64,000 bases of DNA from an uncultured Alphaproteobacteria bacterium (GCA_944389265.1 CALXLS010000001.1:146359-210358); one strand, 5' to 3'. Counted from the stretch's first letter, positions 33,826 to 42,887 are shown. Notes: generated from the sequence alone by a model not told the origin. A program made the numbers and translations.

Positions 33826-35364
33826 ATGACGTTCTCGAAAGCAATAAAGTTAAATGTATCCATATTCTGCATAGTTGCATTGTGTGCTTTGTATAATACC
33901 AACGCTTCTGCAACATCTTATGGCGTACAAAGTGCTTGGGACAACCCAAATGCAAACATGGCCTCTGGCAGCACAAAGCCTGGATACGCACAATTAAGTT
34001 GGTCAAAAGGTAGTGTCTTGCCTGTTAAACTTCGTAACGGCATGGTTACAATGATTACATTGCCAAATGGCGAGCAAATCGCAGACGCGGTTGTCGGAAA
34101 TAACGGTCTTTTTACTTTTGAAGCACAACAGGGTGGTAATACTATTCTAATTACCCCAGAATCTGGCAATCAAGGTTCTGATACTAACTTTATTGTCACA
34201 GGTAAATCAGGCAATCAGTATATATTCTATCTTCGTAGCGAACCTTCCAACTCTAGTGAGATTACTTATTCACAAGTAGATGTTGTATTAGATGGAAACG
34301 CTTCTTTGCCGGTTTCTTCAGGAACTGCTGTAAATTCTAACGGTTCTTCTTCTATATTTAAAAAGTCATCATCTTCAAGCAACACAGTTGGGGTTGACGG
34401 TGAAGACTATGGTTGGATTAAGTCTATGAAGATAGACCCGTCTGAATTTAGATTTGATTTAGACATATTTGTTCCAAACCCAGATGATTATGTAATCGCA
34501 CCTGAACGTGTATGGCGTGACAGAATATTTACTTACATTGACTTTGGTGACAAAGTAATCGCAATGACACAACGCCCTGTTGTATCACTGCTGGTTGAAG
34601 GCGGAGAATCCCCAGTCGGTTTCCGCACAGATGGTGAAGATGGGCGATTGCTGATTGTTGAAGCGGTCGGTGATATGGTCTTACGTAGTGGGCAACGTAT
34701 CGTCTGCATAAAGAAACGCGAAAAACCATTCTTGATTGCAGATACTGCATCTGTAATGGCTTTGGCGGAAGCAAATGTTGCACAAAGCATGATGTCCGGA
34801 CAGTCATTGAACAATATCGCATATAACGCAGATTTATCTGCGATAAATTCTTCTGTTGGTAATTACACAACTACACCTATGTTTGTTGGGAATAACGCTA
34901 TGGGAACGGGCACCTCGGGTTATTATATGCCTGCTGGTTATGGGGTTCCTGCAGCAACTTATGGTACAAGCAGCAATACTGCTTTGTCCATGATTCCAAC
35001 AGAACGGCTGACAGCGGGTTCTTTCTTGCCCCAATCTAATATACCTTTGATAACATCTAATCAAACAGGTGTAGCGGTTGAATTAAAGTCAGATACATCT
35101 GTAAAAGCACTGGATGATTACTGGGCTAATCTGCTTGCAAAATTTAGTGGCGAAGACGGTCAAGGAATACTTGCCCCCTATAAAGACATGGTTTTCTTTG
35201 CCGTGGATGAACAAGGTGTTGGTGAATTAGGCGCAGAATCTTCTGCGGCACGCTTATACCGCTTGCGTATAGGGCCACTGTCCGATATAGAAACAGCACA
35301 AAAACTTTGTGACCAATTGTTGAAGTTTAGCGGTGCAAGTTGCAATGTTGTTAGAATTCAATAG
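33826..35364 (+). CDS. virB9: VirB9/CagX-family T4SS protein with a C-terminal SPOR domain
   Basis: A 512-residue secreted protein with a signal peptide (about residues 1-29) and an AAGGAAAAGG Shine-Dalgarno. The N-terminal beta domain (residues 40-165) and the C-terminal CagX domain (about 195-300) fit VirB9: APERVWRDRIFTYIDFGDKV, then RLLIVEAVGDMVLRSGQRIVCIKK. VirB9 forms the outer-membrane core with VirB7 and VirB10. A linker of about 130 residues leads to an unexpected SPOR-like domain at 435-512 (RLYRLRIGPLSDIETAQKLC to the end), which in other proteins binds denuded septal peptidoglycan. Such a fusion is not a standard VirB9 feature. Confidence 0.72.
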   Translation: MTFSKAIKLNVSIFCIVALCALYNTNASATSYGVQSAWDNPNANMASGSTKPGYAQLSWSKGSVLPVKLRNGMVTMITLPNGEQIADAVVGNNGLFTFEAQQGGNTILITPESGNQGSDTNFIVTGKSGNQYIFYLRSEPSNSSEITYSQVDVVLDGNASLPVSSGTAVNSNGSSSIFKKSSSSSNTVGVDGEDYGWIKSMKIDPSEFRFDLDIFVPNPDDYVIAPERVWRDRIFTYIDFGDKVIAMTQRPVVSLLVEGGESPVGFRTDGEDGRLLIVEAVGDMVLRSGQRIVCIKKREKPFLIADTASVMALAEANVAQSMMSGQSLNNIAYNADLSAINSSVGNYTTTPMFVGNNAMGTGTSGYYMPAGYGVPAATYGTSSNTALSMIPTERLTAGSFLPQSNIPLITSNQTGVAVELKSDTSVKALDDYWANLLAKFSGEDGQGILAPYKDMVFFAVDEQGVGELGAESSAARLYRLRIGPLSDIETAQKLCDQLLKFSGASCNVVRIQ

Positions 35365-35385
35365 TTTTATAAGCGCGGATAAGTG

Positions 35386-37884
35386 ATGAACAATATCAAA
35401 AAACAGTTTTCAGATTTACGCAAAAATACGCCAAAGCATATTCAATGGTTGCTTTTGGCGGCGGCGTTTGTCGTCGTACTTATTCTTCTAACTCTGTTGT
35501 TAACAAATAAAGAAAAAGAAGAAATTAAAAATTCTGATGATGTCGCAGTTGTTTTGAATATTTCCCCGGATTCTGTTAACTGGGGAAATACTCTGGTTGG
35601 TGAAAAAGAAAAACAAACTGTTAAAATATCTGCTAGTGCACCCGCAAAAATCTTAGATGTTAGACGAGATAAAAATATTGCTGGATTAATTGATCCGCAG
35701 CAGACGTGTACACGAATGGGGCAAATTGATACAAACAATTCCTGCACCATTATCTTAGAGTATCAACCTACTGCAAAAGCAAAAACAGAAACAACAGAAC
35801 TTTATATCGACTGGCGCGGAATAAACGAACCAGATGTCATGAAAAAAACCAGCAAGATTATTCTTGTCCTGGGCGCAGAAGAACCTGTCGTCGAAACAAA
35901 AGCGGTAGAAGAAATAACTGTTGCACCAAAGAAAGAAGAAGTTAAAACAATAGAAATTGTTGAAGAAACGACTCTTCCAGAACCAAACGTGACAGCACCT
36001 GTAAAACAGGAAATAAAAGAAGAAATTGAAACTATTGCGCCAACAAATATTTTTGCAGAAGAAAAAAAATCTTCTGCCCCAGTTGTAGCAGAAATAATAG
36101 AAGATACTACACCAGCAGAATCTTGCTCTGATTTCGCATTTCCTGGATATAACTTATCTGGCGTACAAAGTGGTTGGATTCGCCCAGAAGCAGGTGCTTA
36201 TTACTTTCATCCTTTTTCCGATAAAAACTGTGACACACCAACAGGTGTTTATAACCCAGACAATGGTATAATCACAGATATTAAAGATACAGGTAAAAAA
36301 ATCGGTACAGATGCAGAACACATTGGTTATGTTGCAATAACTAATGGCGCACTGCCACAGTTATCGAATCCTGCATCAAAAAAAGAAGTAAATAAAGCAC
36401 GCCAATTAACATCCGAAGAATTAGCCGCATTATCTACTGCACAGGCAGGCACAACTGCAGGAACTGGTACAATAGGCCGAGTTGTTAAAATCCCTGAAAG
36501 TGGTGATGTTATTGTCGGTACCAGTAGCAAGACCGCAACATATTCTTCTGATCCATTCGATAGAACATTTGTTCTGCGTCAATATAAACCAATTCCTGCA
36601 ACAATTGTGTCAGAAGTTCGCGCAGACCCATCAATTTATTGTACTTCAATGGATGCAAGTGGGAAATGCACAAGTCAATCTTTACCAGTTCGTGCAACAG
36701 TTGATAGAAACGTATATTCAGATAACGGCAGAACTGTTGTTATTCCTGCAGGTACACTTCTGTTGGGTTATCTTAACGGCGAATTACCAGGCCCCTATAA
36801 ATCAATTGGGCGTATGAATATCAATTGGTATCAATTCGTTTTACCAAACGGTGTAGAATTTAACTTCCAAGGCACAAATACCCCATTTTCTGGTGACTCT
36901 CAAGGACGCGTCGGAGTTCCAGGATACGGTAGCACGGACTATGTTGAACAGTTTGTTATGCCAATGCTAACTGCAATTGTTCCTGCGGCAGTTAATTTGA
37001 TTGCACCTATATCAGACACATTTATTAATCAAATCGATTTGGATAATAATACTGTTGTTCAATCTGGTACTGTTCGTTCTTCTGAACTTGCAAAGAACGA
37101 AATTATAACTGCATGGAACCAAGTTGCGCAAAAATTGCTGGTTGATATGATGGAAAATACAGTTCCTCCTTTCTCAATTGCTGCGGGAACTCGTATTACA
37201 GTATTTTCACCAACAGACCTTGTTATTACTTGCGGTAATGATAACTCTAAAAAGTGCTCTGTTCAAAACATGCAAAAAGCAACCGGTTTACAAGACCCAC
37301 GCAATCAACGTAACGACAGTTGGGCAAACAATGTATTTGTTGATTACACTGACGGTTCTTGGGTTGGTCAGGTACGTTCGTTCAATATGGCACAATGGTG
37401 CGAACTGGACGACAGCGGGGCATATAAAGCAAAAACAGATAGCAAAACCTTATCGGAAATAAATGCTGCAGGTTATAGTTTTAGTACAGTTGAATTCTAT
37501 TGCCGTTCAACCAGCTATCAGGCTATAAACAATGCAAAGCAAGATGCAGTGTACCAAAATCAACAACAGACATTCCAAAATACTTATGGTACAGGTTCTT
37601 CCTTCAACACAGGAACTGGGTTAACAGGTATTTCAGGCAGTCAATCTTATAATGAAGATATACTTGGATTAACCTATAACGAAGATGGGACTATCCAAAA
37701 TCCGTTCCAAACACCAGAAGCAGAAACACAAGAAACTGTTGTTAATGTTATTACTTGTGATGAAAACGGCACATTGCCTGATGAATATGGTTGCTGCCCT
37801 GGTGAAATATATACAGATATGGGCGAACAAGGTTTTAATTGCTGTCCAGAAACTGGCGGTGATTGTTTCCCACCAATCTTATAA
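35386..37884 (+). CDS. virB10: VirB10/TrbI-family T4SS protein with extra domains
   Basis: An 832-residue bitopic protein; the ATG at 35386 follows a possible GTG at 35383. One membrane segment (about residues 20-40) is followed by an Ig-like, ASH-type domain (50-165: ISPDSVNWGNTLVGEKEKQ, ILEYQPTAKAKTE), an acidic Pro/Glu/Val-rich spacer (170-245), and then the TrbI/VirB10 barrel (about 400-620): VIPAGTLLLGYLNGELPGPY, RMNINWYQFVLPNGVEF, and GRVGVPGYGSTDYVEQF. The last 45 residues contain seven Cys, including two CC pairs. VirB10 spans both membranes and gates the channel. It closes the operon, and a terminator follows. Confidence 0.75.
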   Translation: MNNIKKQFSDLRKNTPKHIQWLLLAAAFVVVLILLTLLLTNKEKEEIKNSDDVAVVLNISPDSVNWGNTLVGEKEKQTVKISASAPAKILDVRRDKNIAGLIDPQQTCTRMGQIDTNNSCTIILEYQPTAKAKTETTELYIDWRGINEPDVMKKTSKIILVLGAEEPVVETKAVEEITVAPKKEEVKTIEIVEETTLPEPNVTAPVKQEIKEEIETIAPTNIFAEEKKSSAPVVAEIIEDTTPAESCSDFAFPGYNLSGVQSGWIRPEAGAYYFHPFSDKNCDTPTGVYNPDNGIITDIKDTGKKIGTDAEHIGYVAITNGALPQLSNPASKKEVNKARQLTSEELAALSTAQAGTTAGTGTIGRVVKIPESGDVIVGTSSKTATYSSDPFDRTFVLRQYKPIPATIVSEVRADPSIYCTSMDASGKCTSQSLPVRATVDRNVYSDNGRTVVIPAGTLLLGYLNGELPGPYKSIGRMNINWYQFVLPNGVEFNFQGTNTPFSGDSQGRVGVPGYGSTDYVEQFVMPMLTAIVPAAVNLIAPISDTFINQIDLDNNTVVQSGTVRSSELAKNEIITAWNQVAQKLLVDMMENTVPPFSIAAGTRITVFSPTDLVITCGNDNSKKCSVQNMQKATGLQDPRNQRNDSWANNVFVDYTDGSWVGQVRSFNMAQWCELDDSGAYKAKTDSKTLSEINAAGYSFSTVEFYCRSTSYQAINNAKQDAVYQNQQQTFQNTYGTGSSFNTGTGLTGISGSQSYNEDILGLTYNEDGTIQNPFQTPEAETQETVVNVITCDENGTLPDEYGCCPGEIYTDMGEQGFNCCPETGGDCFPPIL

Positions 37885-37911
37885 AACCGCCCACCGTAAG
37901 GTGGGTTTTTC
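37885..37911 (+). terminator. intrinsic terminator after virB10
   Basis: CCCACC, GTAA, GGTGGG followed by TTTTTCTTT, starting at the virB10 stop. Confidence 0.8.
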
Positions 37912-37976
37912 TTTACTAAAAATATTGAAAACATAGGAGATGTATCTATATAAATAAACAATATAAATATGTTTTT

Positions 37977-38000
37977 AACGCGCTTTTATGCGCGTTTTTT
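37977..38000 (+). terminator. second intrinsic terminator
   Basis: AACGCGC, TTTTAT, GCGCGTT followed by TTTT. Between the two terminators (37912-37976) only a five-codon frame with GGAG is visible, not called as a gene. Confidence 0.65.
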
Positions 38001-38028
38001 ATTTGCATATAAAAACTAATAAAAAACA

Positions 38029-38098
38029 CGATTCGAACACCATAGACCAAAAACCTTTAACGAATCAGAAAACCGATTCGATTTTCAACCATTGGTTG
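38029..38098. repeat. cluster of GATTCG inverted repeats and a palindrome
   Basis: GATTCG occurs at 38030 and 38074 and its complement CGAATC at 38061. CGAATC and GATTCG form a short stem-loop. A 13-bp palindrome CAACCATTGGTTG lies at 38086-38098, just before the promoter at 38105. This 287-nt gap between virB10 and the 38172 gene holds only these repeats, the terminators and the promoter. Confidence 0.45.
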
Positions 38099-38104
38099 TA
38101 ACCT

Positions 38105-38133
38105 TTTACAGTTTTCTATTCATGTTCTATATA
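38105..38133 (+). promoter_or_regulatory. candidate sigma-70 promoter
   Basis: TTTACA and TATATA with a 17-nt spacer; transcription would begin near 38140, 30 nt before the gene at 38172. Confidence 0.5.
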
Positions 38134-38171
38134 TCGTGTCATGTAATAAAATACAAAAGGAGAAAGAGAAA

Positions 38172-38525
38172 ATGACAATAAAAAATAACACTCAAACTAT
38201 CTGTACAACAGAAAAATTTCAAAATGCAGAACAATTATGGTTCTGGTTTTTATACTCTAAATCTGTTCAAAATAGTTTTGTAAGGAACCGCAATTCTTGT
38301 ACAAAAAGGCCCTGTGAATTAATCGATGTAGAAACCTTGATTACAAAACTTTATCTGTCAGGGCGATTAACCGAAGAACAATTGTGTGTTATGAAAAAAT
38401 TTGGTGACCGCAGACGCGCCCCACATCAATATATCTGGTCAGAAAATCATGCAGCAAGTCTTTGGAACCAAGCCATGACAGTAATAGACCTTGCCGCAAA
38501 ACAACGTGGCTGGATAGAAAAATAA
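38172..38525 (+). CDS. conserved-looking protein of unknown function
   Basis: A 117-residue soluble protein; the ATG at 38172 has AAAAGGAG upstream. The central part reads RPCELIDVETLITKLYLSGR, followed by LTEEQLCVMKKFGDRR and a Trp-rich end (YIWSENHAASLWNQAMTVID). I recall alphaproteobacterial hypothetical proteins with the same RPCE...L...G.L...VL..FG...P pattern, but cannot verify a family. It is mainly helical and may be DNA- or protein-binding; this is a guess. It is followed after 48 nt by the gene at 38574, with a strong hairpin (38531-38554) between them. Confidence 0.6.
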   Translation: MTIKNNTQTICTTEKFQNAEQLWFWFLYSKSVQNSFVRNRNSCTKRPCELIDVETLITKLYLSGRLTEEQLCVMKKFGDRRRAPHQYIWSENHAASLWNQAMTVIDLAAKQRGWIEK

Positions 38526-38530
38526 CATAA

Positions 38531-38554
38531 ACCGCACGCTATCTTGCGTGCGGT
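38531..38554 (+). repeat. intercistronic hairpin
   Basis: ACCGCACGC, TATCTT, GCGTGCGGT is a perfect 9-bp stem between the two small genes. AATAAT rather than a T run follows, so it is more likely an mRNA-stability element than a terminator. Confidence 0.5.
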
Positions 38555-38573
38555 AATAATCACGGAGTAATGT

Positions 38574-38909
38574 ATGATAATCATTAGTTTTTCAAAAAAA
38601 ACTTCTAAAATATTTCCGAAAATATTTTGTAAAAAATACAAACATTGTGCCCCCATCATAAAAAAAGGGAATCAATATATACTTATACAGTTTATTAAAT
38701 ATAATAATATAAAATACATAAAATTAACCAAACGTGACTTAACCCTATTACATAATGCAGGTTGGGATTTTATAAAAATAAATTGTAACCCAAATTATGA
38801 TTTCAAAAATGCAAGAACTTGTGTATCTCTTGTAAAGAAATTTATCGGTCTACGCATATTTTTTATTCAAACGCCATATGCGCTATATAAAAAATTAAAA
38901 CGCCCTTAG
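38574..38909 (+). CDS. possible permuted papain-fold (NlpC/P60-like) protein
   Basis: A 111-residue basic protein with GGAG before the ATG. Visible elements are a His after a short start (KYKHCAPIIKKGNQYILIQF), a middle GWDFIKINCNPNY, and near the end ARTCVSLVKKFIGL followed by QTPYALYKKLKRP. The order His, then a Cys at the head of a helix, then TPxxLxxxL, resembles circularly permuted NlpC/P60-like enzymes (YiiX/LRAT type), with His24 and the Cys of RTCVSLVK as candidate catalytic residues. This is inferred from pattern only. It shares a transcript with the 38172 gene and ends at a terminator. Confidence 0.5.
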   Translation: MIIISFSKKTSKIFPKIFCKKYKHCAPIIKKGNQYILIQFIKYNNIKYIKLTKRDLTLLHNAGWDFIKINCNPNYDFKNARTCVSLVKKFIGLRIFFIQTPYALYKKLKRP

Positions 38910-38923
38910 ACGGGCGTTTTTTA
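38898..38923. terminator. bidirectional terminator
   Basis: AACGCCC, TTAGAC, GGGCGTT with TTTTTT after it on the plus strand and a matching A/T tract for yidC on the minus strand. It overlaps the end of the 38574 gene. Confidence 0.78.
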
Positions 38924-40510
38924 TTTCTTTGCGTATTTCTTTATATAATACATCTGACCTATACCAAATATATTTGATACTGTCCAATAAAGAACCAAAC
39001 CTGCAGGCATCCATGCAAACATTACAGTAAATATTAATGGCATCCATTTCATTACTTTCTGAGTCTGCGCAACAGGGTCATTTTTATTACCTTCTTTTTT
39101 CGCAGTTGATGCTGTCTGCAAATATTGTTGCAACCACATTGTTAATCCCATAAGTATCGGCAATATGAAATATGGATCCATAGCCGCCAAATCAGATATC
39201 CACAAGAAATGTGCACTACGCATCTGTACCGAAACCAACAATGCTTTATATAATGCAAAGAAAATAGGTATCTGTATCAACATAGGCAAACACCCAGACA
39301 TAGGAGATGTTTTATGTGTTTGATACAAACGCATCATTTCCATCTGCATACGAGCCTTGTCATTTGCATACAATTTCTGTATGCGTGCCATTTCTGGTTG
39401 CATTTTCTGCATTGCAATCATTGATGTATACGACTTTCTGGTAAGTGGCCATATAACCAAGCGCAACAATATAGTTAAGATTATTATTGCAACCCCATAA
39501 TTCATAACTATTGAATTAAGTCCGTTCAAAGCCCACAACATAGGACGCGCCAAGAACCAGAACCAACCATAATCGATGGTTTCATCTATACCTGCAATCT
39601 TATCATTTGCGGCATCTAAAACAGATTGTTCACGTGGTCCAACAAATAAATTTGTTGTTAAAGTCTTGGTTTCACCCGCAGAAATAGATACTGCATTTGC
39701 AATCGCATCTGCCTCATATAATTTCGCGTCTTGTTTTTTTACACGTAATGTCTGGTCTAAACTATCAACAGAAACTATCGTTTCCCAATACTGGTCTGCA
39801 AACCCCACAAAACCACTTGTCGTAGAATAAGCAAAAGACTTCTTATCTAAATCATGCCAATCATCACGTTCAATATCTGAATTTGCATAAGTAATCGCAC
39901 CAGTATAAACCCCAGCAGACGAAGGTATATCATTAGCACGAACTATTTTTGCATATGGCGCAATCGAAATTTCTTTCCCAGACGAATTCTTTATCGCGTC
40001 TTCTATCGTCACTACATAACCATCTACCTTAATTGTACGACGATATTCAACACCATTAGAATTACGCCAAACGAAAACATCACCGTCTTTCTTCCACACA
40101 GTTGTTGCAACAGGGGTTGTTGTACCTGGTGCCAGGAACCCGACTTCTGCAAAAGCGCCTTCGCCACTTAATAACGACACAGGAACTGTTACATCAGAAT
40201 CAGAACCATTTTTTGCAAACTTTAATAATTTTACATCATAAATTCTTAACCCTTGAACATTTGCAGAAATATCATCAGATTTTATTTCTGATACAGGGAC
40301 TGCAGATAAATCTTCTACAACAGTTTTTTCTTCTGTAACAGCGGTCTCTGTACTTTTCGGTGCCATCCAAAAACTAAGCAGCCACCAAGAAGCAAGGAAC
40401 AATATAAACCACCATAAAAATCCACCTAAGCGAGATTTTGGTGCCTTACTTGCATCTTTATTCGCACTCCACTGTCTAAAGCCAGAATTATTATCTAAAT
40501 ACTTAACCAT
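38921..40510 (-). CDS. yidC: membrane protein insertase YidC
   Basis: A 529-residue inner-membrane protein. It has an N-terminal membrane segment (about residues 30-48), a large periplasmic beta domain (60-300) and the conserved insertase core of five membrane helices, starting YGVAIIILTILLRLVIWPLT with the essential positively charged groove Arg, then MSGCLPMLIQIPIFFALYKAL and LVLYWTVSNIFGIGQ. It inserts proteins alone or with SecYEG. It begins 2 nt after the lspA stop. The usual rpmH-rnpA neighbours are absent. Confidence 0.95.
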   Translation of the reverse strand: MVKYLDNNSGFRQWSANKDASKAPKSRLGGFLWWFILFLASWWLLSFWMAPKSTETAVTEEKTVVEDLSAVPVSEIKSDDISANVQGLRIYDVKLLKFAKNGSDSDVTVPVSLLSGEGAFAEVGFLAPGTTTPVATTVWKKDGDVFVWRNSNGVEYRRTIKVDGYVVTIEDAIKNSSGKEISIAPYAKIVRANDIPSSAGVYTGAITYANSDIERDDWHDLDKKSFAYSTTSGFVGFADQYWETIVSVDSLDQTLRVKKQDAKLYEADAIANAVSISAGETKTLTTNLFVGPREQSVLDAANDKIAGIDETIDYGWFWFLARPMLWALNGLNSIVMNYGVAIIILTILLRLVIWPLTRKSYTSMIAMQKMQPEMARIQKLYANDKARMQMEMMRLYQTHKTSPMSGCLPMLIQIPIFFALYKALLVSVQMRSAHFLWISDLAAMDPYFILPILMGLTMWLQQYLQTASTAKKEGNKNDPVAQTQKVMKWMPLIFTVMFAWMPAGLVLYWTVSNIFGIGQMYYIKKYAKK

Positions 40511-40512
40511 AA

Positions 40513-41058
40513 TTATTTACCACCTTTTGATTTTACTGTTTCTAAACAACGACGTCTTGCAAGATACCAGTTCAAGACAAACAAACCCACACCGACAACA
40601 ATACAAACGTCCGCGACATTAAATGCAGGCCAATGCCAACCACCAATATGAAAATCAAGGAAGTCAACAACTGCACCAAAGCGAATTCTATCAATCAAGT
40701 TACCCAGCGCACCACCAACTATTAATGCAAGCGGTAATCTTTCATAAGAATGCGAGTGCTTAAATAAATAATAACCAATAAAACCAATTATAAATCCTGT
40801 TGCCAGAATTATTATTATAGGCGCTGCCTCGCCAACTGCACGCAACATTGAAAACGAAGCACCAGGATTCCAAGTAAATACTATATTAAAGAAATTACAT
40901 ACTTGCGTCATTAAATATGGGACTGGTACAACTTCCCATGCTGGTCCCATTAGCGGCACAGTGCCAGTTATCAGGTATAACAATATCCCCTTAGTTATTT
41001 GGTCAACCAAAACCACACTTAGTATAATAGCCAAATATTTCATTACCTTATTTTTCAT
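40513..41058 (-). CDS. lspA: lipoprotein signal peptidase (signal peptidase II)
   Basis: A 181-residue membrane protein with four hydrophobic segments. The ATG at 41058 is chosen because AAGGAAG lies 5 nt upstream; a longer frame reaches 41094. The two catalytic aspartates are Asp123 in GNLIDRIRFG and Asp150 in PAFNVADVCIVVG, the standard NxxD and FNxAD motifs. The enzyme cleaves the signal peptide of diacylglyceryl-modified prolipoproteins, such as the PLD lipoprotein in this window. It is cotranscribed with yidC. Confidence 0.94.
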   Translation of the reverse strand: MKNKVMKYLAIILSVVLVDQITKGILLYLITGTVPLMGPAWEVVPVPYLMTQVCNFFNIVFTWNPGASFSMLRAVGEAAPIIIILATGFIIGFIGYYLFKHSHSYERLPLALIVGGALGNLIDRIRFGAVVDFLDFHIGGWHWPAFNVADVCIVVGVGLFVLNWYLARRRCLETVKSKGGK

Positions 41059-41112
41059 CGTTTCTTCCTTGTTTTTTAAAATATAACAATACAAATCTAT
41101 AAAAGCAATATA

Positions 41113-41138
41113 AAAGCCCCCATTTTAAGGGGACTTTT
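41113..41138 (-). terminator. intrinsic terminator after the CPA2 antiporter gene
   Basis: On the minus strand AAGTCCCC, TTAAAATG, GGGGCTT is followed by TTATATT, 16 nt past the stop. Confidence 0.65.
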
Positions 41139-41153
41139 TAACAACATTTATAA

Positions 41154-42860
41154 CTACTGTTCGTCTGCGACAGGATTGCCGACCATTTCATAATTATTTG
41201 AACGCATTTCTTTTAATAAATCTTCTATCTTATGTTCTGATATACCTAAATGAGTCAAAACACCATGACCTAAAAAGAACGAAGATTCTATTGTTTCTGG
41301 TAATGCTTCAACCACACCATCTTTTAATAAAATTTTTGAATCTTCTAAATTCCTTGCGCGAGCAAATATTTTTAATTTCGGTGCAACAGTCCTTATTGTA
41401 AGTACAGTATTTCTTGCATTCGTCGCATTATCTAGTGCGACAACAACAGCCTTGGTATTACGCGGCTTTAACCCTAAATCCCGCAACACATCCGCGTTTC
41501 TGGTATCACCATACACAACATTAAAGCCACGCTCACGCCCAAGCATAACCGCATTTACATCTAAATCTATTGCTATATATGGTATATTTTCTGCAAGTAA
41601 CATCTGGGCAATGATTTGCCCAACACGCCCAAAACCACAAATTATAACTTCTGGTTTCTGTTCCAAGTTATCTTCTTCTGGTTTAGTAAGCGGATAATTA
41701 GATAGTAATTTACCCGATTTGCGTAAATTATCATATATTGCAAATAAAATCGGTGTTAACATCAGAGATACTATTATTATAGCAGTTAATATTTCTTGAT
41801 GAATCTCGGGCAATGCGTCTATTCCTGCGGTCTTCATCGTTTGCAACATTAATAAACCAAACTCTCCCCCCTGTGCAAGAACAAGAGCAATCGCAACAGA
41901 ATCAGGTATGCTTACATGACGAACACGCGCAACCATAAATATTGCTATAAACTTTATTACAAGTAACCCGACAACCCCACATAAGATTACATACCAATTT
42001 TCACCAAGTATCGGCAGATTCAATCCCATACCCAAAGATATAAAAAAGAATGCCATAAATAACATTGAATAAGGCGTTATTTCCGCACTTATCTGATGAC
42101 GATATATCGTTTCAGATAACAACATACCCGCCAAGAATGCCCCCAAACCTATTGGCAGACCAATAAAATCCATAACTATTGCCCATGCAACAATATTCAA
42201 CATTATAGCAATCAAAAATGCTTCTTTGGATTTTAAACGCGCAACCAATTTCATTAATGGGTTTAATATAAATCTACCAACGATAACTACTCCCAGAATC
42301 AATGCCGCAGACAAAACAAAAATGTCTATAGCGGTTGCACCAAGATTAAAACTCTTTCCTGCGAAAACGGGCAACATAGCAAGCAAAGGAATCGACAATA
42401 AATCCTGAAACAACAATATAGAAAATGTCTGTCGCCCCATATTCGTATTCAGCATATTTCTATCAATTAATATCTGCATATCTTCTGATGTACTAGACAT
42501 TGCAAGTAATAAAGAAACCATTATACAGCCTAGTATCGTCCAGCTAGTAACACCGAATAAAATAGGAAACAACATTACTGCAACCATTAAAACCTGCGCT
42601 GCACCGAAACCAAATATTGTGCGTCGCATATTCCACAGACGCTTCATATTTATTTCCAAACCCAAATTAAACCATAAAAATAATATTCCCAGTTCGCCTA
42701 AAAATGTCCACGTATCTGTTAACTGAAATAAGTCTAAAACATATGGCCCAGATATTACACCTGCCAATAAAAACGCAACCAATGCACCAATCTTAGCCAA
42801 TCGCAGGAAACACACAAATACAAAAACTATTCCAAAAAAAGTTAATAATGCTAAAGACAT
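41154..42860 (-). CDS. KefB/KefC-like monovalent cation:proton antiporter with TrkA-N domain
   Basis: A 568-residue protein. About twelve membrane helices (residues 1-385) form the CPA2 exchanger domain, with FLLAGVISGPYVLDLF, ILFLWFNLGLEINMKRLW and FLAGMLLSETIYRHQ. A soluble Rossmann domain follows: VIICGFGRVGQIIAQMLL with the acidic end of the second strand IAIDLD, which would bind NAD(H) or a nucleotide and gate the transporter (RCK/KTN). A short C-terminal tail of about 60 residues follows. K+ or Na+ efflux in exchange for protons is likely; whether glutathione adducts gate it, as for KefC, cannot be told. Confidence 0.85.
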   Translation of the reverse strand: MSLALLTFFGIVFVFVCFLRLAKIGALVAFLLAGVISGPYVLDLFQLTDTWTFLGELGILFLWFNLGLEINMKRLWNMRRTIFGFGAAQVLMVAVMLFPILFGVTSWTILGCIMVSLLLAMSSTSEDMQILIDRNMLNTNMGRQTFSILLFQDLLSIPLLAMLPVFAGKSFNLGATAIDIFVLSAALILGVVIVGRFILNPLMKLVARLKSKEAFLIAIMLNIVAWAIVMDFIGLPIGLGAFLAGMLLSETIYRHQISAEITPYSMLFMAFFFISLGMGLNLPILGENWYVILCGVVGLLVIKFIAIFMVARVRHVSIPDSVAIALVLAQGGEFGLLMLQTMKTAGIDALPEIHQEILTAIIIVSLMLTPILFAIYDNLRKSGKLLSNYPLTKPEEDNLEQKPEVIICGFGRVGQIIAQMLLAENIPYIAIDLDVNAVMLGRERGFNVVYGDTRNADVLRDLGLKPRNTKAVVVALDNATNARNTVLTIRTVAPKLKIFARARNLEDSKILLKDGVVEALPETIESSFFLGHGVLTHLGISEHKIEDLLKEMRSNNYEMVGNPVADEQ

Positions 42861-42887
42861 CTATATTCTCTCTCTTTATAAAAAATA

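Noticed and set aside
38029..38045. GATTCGAAC resembling the T arm of a tRNA (old attachment site)
   Set aside because: No acceptor or anticodon arm can be paired around it; only the short repeat is reported.
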